Below the pieces are notes generated by a model, which ran no database searches, was not told the DNA's origin, and worked only from the letters and a program-made list of their open reading frames with translations. The translations under genes were made by a program, and so were the position numbers. From Candidatus Barnesiella excrementigallinarum (GTDB taxonomy: Bacteria; Bacteroidota; Bacteroidia; Bacteroidales; Barnesiellaceae), in NCBI GenBank assembly GCA_019114445.1, contig DXFL01000023.1:186001-250000 (forward strand): DNA of 64,000 nucleotides, written 5' to 3'. Numbering within the stretch: position 1 is the stretch's first letter; every line of letters starts with the position of its first letter. Shown here in pieces: positions 55,746 through 63,413 of the stretch.

Positions 55746-57818
55746 CTATTTGATGATTATCTTATGCGACTCTCTTTCTTGCCCTCTTCCAATAGTTAAA
55801 AAATAGACTCCCGGAGTGCAGTTGCGACAATCGACCGCCCCTCCATTGGTAAAAATATCGGTCTCCAAACAAAGACGTCCCGACTGGTCCCACAGCGTAA
55901 CAGCCACCTTTTCGTTCTCGGGCGAATAAATGTACAAGTTGCCCGACACCGGATTGGGAGAAACCTCATAACGGGAAACCTGTAAAGACTCGACACCCGT
56001 CTCTTCCCCCTTATAAAGCAGCAAGGCGGCATCGAGCTTTGCATCGCGATTTTTCCCGGTCACAAAAATATCCTTGTTCCCATCGCCATTAAAGTCTTCC
56101 ATCACAATAGAGCCATATTCTCCTATACCCGAAAGTACCACTTTTTCATACAACTCCAATGTCTCATTATATACATACATGGCTGTTTCCGACAGGTTTC
56201 CGGTCAATCCGGCAATCAATACACTGGGTTTACCCTCAGCCCGATCGATAACTATACCGTTGCAACGCGAATAGTTCGACAAGCCGCTATTGCCGATAGC
56301 CGAAAAATGCATGGAACCATCGTTCATAAAAATGTTGGTAGCCCAAGACACTAACGCCAAATCCATATACCCGTCATTATCGAAATCGCCCGGAACAACT
56401 TGTGCCGACCACGTTTGTGCCGCATAAGAGTTTCCTTGCACTTCGAACGATTCGCCCCGGTTATTTTTATACACCTCTAAATAGCCGCCAGCCGTTGTGT
56501 AGGTATATCCCCACAATACCAAATCTTGATAGCCGTCATTATCCAAATCGACAGCAAGGATTCCGCCTCCGCAACCCGGCCGCATATCTGTGGGCAACTC
56601 GGTAAAGGTATTGTCCTTGTTGTTGATATATACGCCACAAACCGCATTCGCCCCCGACGATAACGCATTGACTGCAAAATCGACATATCCGTCATTATTA
56701 AAATCGGCTGCAACTACCGAAGAGTTCATCTGCCTCGATGTATTGGAATGTGAATATACAGCCGGTATGTTGTGACCGGTCAACTCAGCCCACACCCCGT
56801 CTGCACCGCGCTTATACAGTTTGGCAACTCCGCTTCCTCCGCGCAACCCGCTCATAAACAGTTCTTCCGCGCCATCGTTATCAATATCCGCCGAAATAAT
56901 CGTCGAGGCATCTAATGCGGGGAATAACTGGTGGTTGATTCTTTCAAAATCGCCATTCCCTTTATTTTGATATACATAACAGCCCGAAGCATCGCTATAT
57001 ATCAAATCCCTTATCCCATCGCCATTGTAATCGAACGATGAAGCGGCACCCATAGCTCCGACAAAATCCACACCCGAATCCTCATACTCACCGCCGGTCT
57101 CTACCGACAAAGAGGTAAACCACGTCATCATCTCCTGTGCAACAAGCTGGTGGCCGGCCGCATTCGGGTGGTTATTTTGGCTCATGTAATTCAATATGTT
57201 TTCTCCCGATAAAGCCTTGTTCTTAAACAGGGCATACGAATCGACCAAACCTACATGGTATTCTTCGGCCAATGCCCGCACCTGCTCGGCATGAGCGTTA
57301 AGGGGAGCATTATCATCTGTAATATCTTCGGTGGTATCGGGGGTAGGAGTACACAAAATCACCTTGACATTATTATTCAACGCTTGTTCTATCATCGACG
57401 CCCAGCAACTTCGAGCCTCCTCCAAACTCAATGCTCGATCGTTCAAAGAATAATCTATGAATATCAAGTCGGGTTTATGCGAGAGGACATCCGAGACAAA
57501 ACGTTGTGCACCGCTACGAGCCGTCTCGCCTCCTATCGATGTACGAATGCAATTGACCACCGAGTATGGGAACAACTCCTTCAACGCATAATGTACATAA
57601 TGCGGGTACGATTCAAATGTATGAACCTCTTGTCCCGAAAAATATCCGGTAGGGACACTGTGCCCGTGAAAGACCATGTTCAAAGTCCTGTTATCCGGCC
57701 ATTTCTTATGCATCTCCGCTACAAAACTTGCTAAATAGGTTTTCTTATCGGCAATTTGAGCATTTACCGCCAATGAAAACACCAACAATAATCCAATAAT
57801 TAAAGGCTGTTTTTTCAT
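55746..57818 (-). CDS. SGNH-like esterase fused to FG-GAP/VCBS propeller and T9SS domain
   Basis: A 690-aa secreted protein. After the signal peptide (LLLVFSLAVNAQ), residues 25-235 form an SGNH hydrolase-like domain with an unusual first block FHGHSVPTGYFSG (candidate Ser in GHS), RTSIGGETA, IDYSLNDR and the terminal block SQNNHPNAAGH. Residues 245-600 are FG-GAP/VCBS repeats with calcium-binding DxDxDG loops (FDYNGDGIRD, ADIDNDGAEE, ADFNNDGYVD, VDLDNDGYQD, GDFDNDGYMD, EDFNGDGNKD), which suggests a seven-bladed propeller. A T9SS type A domain ends the chain (VSPNPVSGNLYIYS ... HKIIIK). The first domain is a near copy of the downstream-promoter-proximal protein at 57831-58556. It is likely a surface esterase with a built-in scaffold. 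Confidence 0.85.
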   Translation of the reverse strand: MKKQPLIIGLLLVFSLAVNAQIADKKTYLASFVAEMHKKWPDNRTLNMVFHGHSVPTGYFSGQEVHTFESYPHYVHYALKELFPYSVVNCIRTSIGGETARSGAQRFVSDVLSHKPDLIFIDYSLNDRALSLEEARSCWASMIEQALNNNVKVILCTPTPDTTEDITDDNAPLNAHAEQVRALAEEYHVGLVDSYALFKNKALSGENILNYMSQNNHPNAAGHQLVAQEMMTWFTSLSVETGGEYEDSGVDFVGAMGAASSFDYNGDGIRDLIYSDASGCYVYQNKGNGDFERINHQLFPALDASTIISADIDNDGAEELFMSGLRGGSGVAKLYKRGADGVWAELTGHNIPAVYSHSNTSRQMNSSVVAADFNNDGYVDFAVNALSSGANAVCGVYINNKDNTFTELPTDMRPGCGGGILAVDLDNDGYQDLVLWGYTYTTAGGYLEVYKNNRGESFEVQGNSYAAQTWSAQVVPGDFDNDGYMDLALVSWATNIFMNDGSMHFSAIGNSGLSNYSRCNGIVIDRAEGKPSVLIAGLTGNLSETAMYVYNETLELYEKVVLSGIGEYGSIVMEDFNGDGNKDIFVTGKNRDAKLDAALLLYKGEETGVESLQVSRYEVSPNPVSGNLYIYSPENEKVAVTLWDQSGRLCLETDIFTNGGAVDCRNCTPGVYFLTIGRGQERESHKIIIK

Positions 57819-57830
57819 GATATATCTTTT

Positions 57831-58556
57831 TTAATTATTATTGTCTGCTGCAAAAAACCATTCGAGAATCGCGTCGGCTACAATCTTATGGCCTTTGGCA
57901 TTGGGGTGATTATTCTGACTCATATACTGTTTTATATCTTCACCGGCAGCAGCCCGTGCCTTAAACAACGCATACGAATCGACCAAACCCACATGATACT
58001 TTTCGGCCAAATCCCGCACTTGCTCTGCGTGCTTTGCCAAAAGAGTATTATCGTCCAAAATATCTTCGGTGGTATCTGGCGTAGGGGTCAACAAAATCAC
58101 TTTTACCCGGCTGTCCAAAGCTTTTTCAATCATCGACTCCCAAGCGGCACGGGCTTCTTCCAAAGGCATTCCTCGATCGTTCAACGAATAATCGATAAAC
58201 AACACATCGGGCAAATAATTCAAAACCGTTTTCTCAAAACGGGCTGCGCCTTGCTTGGCATTTTCACCACCAATAGAAGACCTTATACAATTTACTACGG
58301 CAAAAGGATATTTTTCTTTTATCCCAAAATGTACATAATGCGGATAAGACTCGAACGGACAAACATCACCACCCGTAAAATAACCGGTTGGAACACTATG
58401 GCCATGAAATACTAAATTTTGAGTTTTGTTGTTCGGCCATTTTTTATGAAGTTCATTTACAAACTCCTCTAAATAAGTCTTTTTATCTGCGATTTGAGCA
58501 TTAACATTCGCCATCGCAAAACCCAACACTAAAACTAAGCCTAAGATTCTTTTCAT
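57831..58556 (-). CDS. SGNH-like secreted esterase
   Basis: A 241-aa protein with signal peptide (MKRILGLVLVLGFAMANVNAQ) from ATG 58556; the open frame to 58598 would overlap the promoter. It is the single-domain version of the esterase part of the next gene: FHGHSVPTGYFTGG, RSSIGGENA, IDYSLNDRG, TPTPDTTED and SQNNHPNAKGHKI are shared almost word for word. The fold looks like an SGNH/GDSL acylesterase. Block I reads GHS instead of GDS. The usual Asp three residues before the catalytic His is replaced (Q-N-N-H), so the catalytic triad may be altered. First gene of a four-gene operon (esterase, esterase-propeller, two sulfatases). Confidence 0.8.
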   Translation of the reverse strand: MKRILGLVLVLGFAMANVNAQIADKKTYLEEFVNELHKKWPNNKTQNLVFHGHSVPTGYFTGGDVCPFESYPHYVHFGIKEKYPFAVVNCIRSSIGGENAKQGAARFEKTVLNYLPDVLFIDYSLNDRGMPLEEARAAWESMIEKALDSRVKVILLTPTPDTTEDILDDNTLLAKHAEQVRDLAEKYHVGLVDSYALFKARAAAGEDIKQYMSQNNHPNAKGHKIVADAILEWFFAADNNN

Positions 58557-58576
58557 GATATATAGATTTATAAGGA

Positions 58577-58632
58577 CAAAGTTATAGTAATTCGGCAAAT
58601 ATTAAAATGTACGATACTCCGATTATAATGTA
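58577..58632 (-). promoter_or_regulatory. Locus operator/promoter copy B
   Basis: Minus sense: TACAT-N16-TACAT, 22 bases, then a perfect -7 box TAACTTTG (58577-58584). Plus-strand ATGTA half-sites start at 58607 and 58628 (period 21). It drives the esterase/sulfatase operon starting at 58556; the box is 20 bases from the ATG. It is back-to-back with copy F, 53 bases away. Confidence 0.83.
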
Positions 58633-58685
58633 TATAATCATTATCTTAATTTCGCCGCAAAAGAATAATCCCCACAATAAAATTA

Positions 58686-58741
58686 TACATGATTATACAG
58701 ATATGCTACATTTTCCAAATGCCATAAATCGATTATCTTTG
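58686..58741 (+). promoter_or_regulatory. Locus operator/promoter copy F (plus strand)
   Basis: On the plus strand, TACAT at 58686 and 58707 (period 21), 22 bases, then a perfect -7 box TATCTTTG (58734-58741). The orientation is reversed compared with the other five copies and so is the gene it serves, the GH2 beta-galactosidase at 58764. This is the key control showing that the motif follows gene direction. Confidence 0.85.
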
Positions 58742-58763
58742 ATAAAATTTAAAAGCAAACCCT

Positions 58764-61700
58764 ATGAAACTAATACCTGCATTACCCATAGCACTATTAT
58801 TAGCGACAAGTATAACCACATATGCAATAAACGAATATGAAAACCCCGGTATCGTTGGAGTAAACCGGGAGGACGGACGAGCATCGTTTTGGTACTACTC
58901 CAATCGCCAAGATGCTATCCTGAGCGGATATGACAATACCCCCGATAATATATGCCTCAACGGGAAATGGAAATTCCATTTTTGCGAACGCCCCTCGGAA
59001 CGCATTGCCAATTTCTACGAAAAGGATTTCGATGTATCGGGCTGGGACGACATCGACGTTCCGGGCAGTTGGCCGCTGCAAGGCTACGACAAGCCTCTAT
59101 ACATGAACCACCCCTATGAATTCAACTATATAAACCCGTATCCCTATAAAGTTCCAACCGAGTGGAATCCCGTTGGGGCATACCGCAGAACGATATTTAT
59201 CCCGAATGAATTTCGGGACAAACGGGTTATCCTACATTTCGGAGCGGTCAAATCGGCATTCTATGTTTGGGTAAACGGGGAGAAAGTTGGATATTCCCAA
59301 GATTCAAAAATGCAAGCCGAGTTCGATATAACTCCTTACATAAAATGCGGAGCCGACAACTCCATTTCGGTCGAAGTATATCGTTTTTCGATAGGTTCCT
59401 ATTTAGAATGTCAAGACTTTTGGCGATTGGCCGGCATAAAACGCGACGTATGGATTTATGCGACACCCAAAATCTATTTGAAAGATTTCTTTGCCAACGC
59501 CCACCTCGACGAAAAGTTCTCGAATGGCATTTTGGATTTGAGTTATACGATTAAAAACAACGACACCCGCCGCAAGTCGGCCCACGTCGCCATTTCCCTG
59601 CTCGATCACCAAAATCGGGAAATCATGCACCAAACAAAAACTGTAAAATTGGCTAATGGCAAACAGCAAACTTTCTCGCTCTGCGATACCATTGGCGACT
59701 GCTTGCCATGGACTGCCGAAACGCCTTCGCTCTACACGCTGCTCTTCGAGGTCGATTACGATGGCACACGCACCTATTCTTCGGCAAAAATCGGCTTCCG
59801 CGAAGTGGCTGTTATCCACTCACAACTCTGCGTAAACGGGAAACCCATTTATATCAAAGGTGCCAACCGGCACGAACATCACCCCCAATATGGCCATTAT
59901 ATACCACGGGAAACAATGCTGAAAGATGTGGAACTGATGAAACAGTTTAACATCAACGCTATTCGAACGGCTCACTACCCCAACGATCCCTATTTTTATG
60001 AACTGTGCGACAAATACGGCATTTATGTCATCGACGAAGCCAACATCGAATCGCACGGACTTGGAGCCGCCCTTCAAAACAATATAGATCCGGCGAAACA
60101 TATTGCTACCGACCCCGATTGGACCGACATACATTTAGACCGTATGAAACGAATGGTCGAACGGGACAAAAACCACCCCTCTGTAATTGGCTGGTCTATG
60201 GGTAACGAATGCGGCGACGGCCTCAACTTCGAAAAAGGATATGCCCTGCTCAAACAACTGGATCCTACCCGAACCGTCCAGTTTGAACAAGCCGGCACAA
60301 GCCCCCACACCGATATTTACTGTCCCATGTACATGAGCATGGAGACCATGCGTAACTATGCCCTATCCACCGACAGTTACCGGCCTCTTATTCAATGCGA
60401 ATATGCCCATTCTATGGGGAACAGCCTCGGAAATTTCCAAGATTACTGGGATTTAATAGAATCTTACCCCATACTGCAAGGGGGCTTTATTTGGGACTTT
60501 GTAGATCAAGGCATGGACGCATATCGCGACGGCACACACTACTATGAATATGGTGGCGGGTTCGGGCAAGAGAAGATACGAAACGATGCCTCGTTCTGTA
60601 TCAACGGATTGTTTTCGCCCGACCGCAAACCGAATCCCCACGCCTACGAAGCTCGTAAGGTATTGCAAAATCTACGCGTTAAAAAGAGCAATCTCGGCGA
60701 AAAATGTTTCGAATTATCCAATAATTTTTCATTCACCAATGCATCGAAGTACAAAATGAGTTGGACCATACTGCGCGACGGTAAACCCATAGAAAGCGGT
60801 GTGCAAACTGTCTCTGCCGAACCGCTCTCGGCCAAACTGTTCGATATACCCTACCATTCTGTAATCGGCAACGATGCCGAATATTTTATAAACATCGCCT
60901 TTACCACCACCCGGGACGAAGCTCTTTTACCTGCCGGTTGGACAATAGCCTACGACCAAATTCCACTGAATAAGCTCCCCAAAAACACATTATCCCCTAC
61001 CACTATCGAAGGGCTATTAAAATACGACAACACGCCCGAATCTATAATCATAACAAGTAATGCCGGATTGGAAATTGTATTCGACAAAAACAAAGGTGCC
61101 CTTTCGAAACTCTCCTGCAATCAATTCGATTACATTACAGCACCTCTATTACCCGACTTTTGGCGCGTCAATATCGACAACGACCAATGGGACAAGGAAA
61201 TAGATTTTTGGAAAAAATCCGATGACAACTTGCGTATCCATGCTGTCGATGTAACCCCCATAAACGGGAATCATTTGGGGTGCGAAGCTTTGAAAATCGA
61301 CATATCCACAACTACCACAGTTTCCGACAACCCCCAACACACCATCTATTTCAATAGCGAATATACCATCTATCCCAACGGGACCATAAAAGTAAACAAC
61401 CACTTTATACCCCATTTCTATTATGGAGAAAAAAATATGTATATCCCGCGAATCGGTCAAATCACAAACGTCAACAGCCTGTTGACAAAAGCCAAATGGT
61501 ATGGCCGGGGCCCCTGGGAAAATTATTCCGACCGAAAGACTTCGGCAAACATCGGAATCTACGAAATGAATGTCAAAGAATTGCCTTACAACTATATCCG
61601 GCCACAGGAAAACGGCTACCGCACAGATGTACGATGGCTCGAATTGACATCGAACGACGGCCATAAATTGAGAGTGGAGGGCGAAATTCCATTCTGTTTC

Positions 61701-61916
61701 AATATTCAATTCACCGCCAAAAAAGATTTCTTCGATCACGACGGGAAACCGCTCCGCTCACCGATCGACTTGAAGCAGGTCGATAATTATTTCCTCAACA
61801 TCGACTATGCCCAAATGGGTGTCGGGGGAGATACCTCTTGGGGGAAACCGGTACACCCCGAATATTTGGTACTCTTGCGGCAACACGACTATTGCTATAC
61901 GATACAAATCGAATAA
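58764..61916 (+). CDS. GH2-family beta-galactosidase (LacZ type)
   Basis: A 1050-aa secreted enzyme with the five-domain LacZ layout. The signal peptide runs to about residue 21 (ATSITTYA). The sugar-binding domain (about 40-240) has LCLNGKWKFHF-type and VPGSWPLQGYDKPLYMN motifs. Two immunoglobulin-like domains flank the barrel, which starts KPIYIKGANRHEHHP. The acid/base is E482 in SMGNECGDG and the nucleophile is E546 in IQCEYAHSMGNSLG. The C-terminal LacZ domain 5 has WYGRGPWENYSDRKTSANIG and SWGKPVHPEYL. It is more LacZ-like than the two other GH2 enzymes and is the only plus-strand enzyme of the locus. It probably removes terminal beta-galactose in the periplasm. It stands alone behind operator copy F. 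Confidence 0.95.
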   Translation: MKLIPALPIALLLATSITTYAINEYENPGIVGVNREDGRASFWYYSNRQDAILSGYDNTPDNICLNGKWKFHFCERPSERIANFYEKDFDVSGWDDIDVPGSWPLQGYDKPLYMNHPYEFNYINPYPYKVPTEWNPVGAYRRTIFIPNEFRDKRVILHFGAVKSAFYVWVNGEKVGYSQDSKMQAEFDITPYIKCGADNSISVEVYRFSIGSYLECQDFWRLAGIKRDVWIYATPKIYLKDFFANAHLDEKFSNGILDLSYTIKNNDTRRKSAHVAISLLDHQNREIMHQTKTVKLANGKQQTFSLCDTIGDCLPWTAETPSLYTLLFEVDYDGTRTYSSAKIGFREVAVIHSQLCVNGKPIYIKGANRHEHHPQYGHYIPRETMLKDVELMKQFNINAIRTAHYPNDPYFYELCDKYGIYVIDEANIESHGLGAALQNNIDPAKHIATDPDWTDIHLDRMKRMVERDKNHPSVIGWSMGNECGDGLNFEKGYALLKQLDPTRTVQFEQAGTSPHTDIYCPMYMSMETMRNYALSTDSYRPLIQCEYAHSMGNSLGNFQDYWDLIESYPILQGGFIWDFVDQGMDAYRDGTHYYEYGGGFGQEKIRNDASFCINGLFSPDRKPNPHAYEARKVLQNLRVKKSNLGEKCFELSNNFSFTNASKYKMSWTILRDGKPIESGVQTVSAEPLSAKLFDIPYHSVIGNDAEYFINIAFTTTRDEALLPAGWTIAYDQIPLNKLPKNTLSPTTIEGLLKYDNTPESIIITSNAGLEIVFDKNKGALSKLSCNQFDYITAPLLPDFWRVNIDNDQWDKEIDFWKKSDDNLRIHAVDVTPINGNHLGCEALKIDISTTTTVSDNPQHTIYFNSEYTIYPNGTIKVNNHFIPHFYYGEKNMYIPRIGQITNVNSLLTKAKWYGRGPWENYSDRKTSANIGIYEMNVKELPYNYIRPQENGYRTDVRWLELTSNDGHKLRVEGEIPFCFNIQFTAKKDFFDHDGKPLRSPIDLKQVDNYFLNIDYAQMGVGGDTSWGKPVHPEYLVLLRQHDYCYTIQIE

Positions 61917-62028
61917 ATTTCCATTCCGGGAAAAGGTCGAAAAATATATTACCCATTTCATCGATAAAAAAGCGAAATCCATCTCTAAAAAAGGGGTGTC
62001 TTTCCATTACTTTTTTCCCATCGAAGAT

Positions 62029-62062
62029 GAAATGTTAAATTTGAACCGAAATTTAACATTTC
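62029..62062 (+). promoter_or_regulatory. 14-bp inverted repeat over the efflux promoter
   Basis: GAAATGTTAAATTT (62029-62042), a 6-base spacer, and AAATTTAACATTTC (62049-62062) are perfect inverted copies. A consensus -7 box TAAATTTG (62036-62043) lies inside the left arm and the predicted start (near 62050) inside the right arm. The ATG is four bases further. A dimeric repressor such as a TetR-type protein would block this promoter completely. No regulator gene is adjacent within the window. Confidence 0.7.
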
Positions 62063-62066
62063 GAAT

Positions 62067-63389
62067 ATGAAAAATTTAAGAATATATGGTACTGCCTTAT
62101 TCCTCGCGTGCAACATTGCTCTGTGGGGCGAAGAGACAACCCCTTCTGTATGGACATTGCAAGACTGTTTCGAATATGGCCAAGACCACAGTATCACACT
62201 GCAACAGAACAGGTTATCGGTAGAAGAAAGCACGGTGAATACCCAAGAGGCCAAAGCCCAGTTGTTCCCTTCGTTCGACTTCTCCACCTCGCACAACTAT
62301 GGCAACTACCCGATGGCCGATGGCAGTCAGGCGGGGAACAACGTCTATACCGGGACTTACAACTTAAACGCCTCGTGGACACTCTTCGACGGGAAGCGGC
62401 GAAATACCATCAAGGCGAACCAACTGCAAGAGCAACAGCAACAGTATGCTTTCAAAGAGAGCCTCGACAATTTGCAAATTGCCATTCTTACCGACTATCT
62501 GAAAATACTTTATGCCGAAGAGGCTGTAAACATCTGTAAGCAAACCGTCGAGGTATCGCTGCGGCAAGTGGAGCGTTCGCGCGAATTGCTGGCTGCCGGG
62601 TCTATCTCAAAAAGCGATTTGGCACAACTCGAAGCCCAATACAGCAACGACAAATACCAACTGGTTACGGCCGAAGCCAACCGGGACCAACTGAAACTCA
62701 ACCTCAAACAACTGCTCGAACTCGACATCGATGTAGAAATGAATTTGGCTTTACCGCCCATCGACGAAAGCAAAGTGCTGGTACCGCTACCCGACAAAAG
62801 CACGGTATACGCTACCGCATTGGGATTCATTCCATCGATACAGAGCGGCAAACTGGAACTCGAAGTGGCCGAGCTGAATATCGCCAATGCCAAAGCGGGC
62901 TACTACCCCAACCTATCGCTCAATGCCGGGATAGGCAGCGGACACAACACAGGCGACAACAGCAGCTTTGCCACGCAAATGAAACAGGGATTCAACGAAT
63001 CGATTGGGCTCACGCTATCGATTCCCATATACAGCCGCCGGAGCAACAAATCGGCCGTCGAGCGAGCCAAAATCCAGCAAAAGATCAGCCAGCTCGACCT
63101 TAAAAACGAGGAAAAGAATCTGCTAAACGAAATAGAGAGCGCGTGGCTCGACGCCTCGTCGGCACAGTCGCAATATTTGGCTGCCCGCGAACAACTCAAC
63201 GCCACAAAAATTTCGTTCGAACTCACCGAAGAGCAATTCTACCTCGGCATGAAAAACACGGTCGAAATGCTCACCGCCAAAAACAACTGGCTATCGGCTC
63301 AACAAGAAGAGCTACAATCGCGGTTCATGGCTCTGCTCAATTTGAAACTACTCGATTATTACGAAAACAAACCGCTCACACTCGACTAA
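62067..63389 (+). CDS. TolC-family outer-membrane efflux protein
   Basis: A 440-aa outer-membrane channel subunit. The signal peptide (YGTALFLACNIALWG) is followed by VWTLQDCFEYGQDHSITLQQ, the typical start of the first TolC repeat. Two long coiled-coil helical hairpins (about 30-210 and 240-430) are separated by the beta strands that build the barrel (STSHNYGNYP, SLNAGIGSGHN). SKSDLAQLEAQYSNDKYQL and YYPNLSLNAG are family segments. It is 24 bases before a MacA-like adaptor gene, so the pair encodes a tripartite export system; the pump gene is presumably beyond the right edge. Expression is probably repressor-controlled through the palindrome over its promoter. Confidence 0.93.
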   Translation: MKNLRIYGTALFLACNIALWGEETTPSVWTLQDCFEYGQDHSITLQQNRLSVEESTVNTQEAKAQLFPSFDFSTSHNYGNYPMADGSQAGNNVYTGTYNLNASWTLFDGKRRNTIKANQLQEQQQQYAFKESLDNLQIAILTDYLKILYAEEAVNICKQTVEVSLRQVERSRELLAAGSISKSDLAQLEAQYSNDKYQLVTAEANRDQLKLNLKQLLELDIDVEMNLALPPIDESKVLVPLPDKSTVYATALGFIPSIQSGKLELEVAELNIANAKAGYYPNLSLNAGIGSGHNTGDNSSFATQMKQGFNESIGLTLSIPIYSRRSNKSAVERAKIQQKISQLDLKNEEKNLLNEIESAWLDASSAQSQYLAAREQLNATKISFELTEEQFYLGMKNTVEMLTAKNNWLSAQQEELQSRFMALLNLKLLDYYENKPLTLD

Positions 63390-63413
63390 CGAATAATAAA
63401 ATCATCTCGAAAT

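Noticed and set aside
9896-61916. A mobile genetic element carrying the polysaccharide locus
   Set aside because: No integrase, transposase, mobilisation gene, tRNA target or flanking direct repeat was seen at either boundary.
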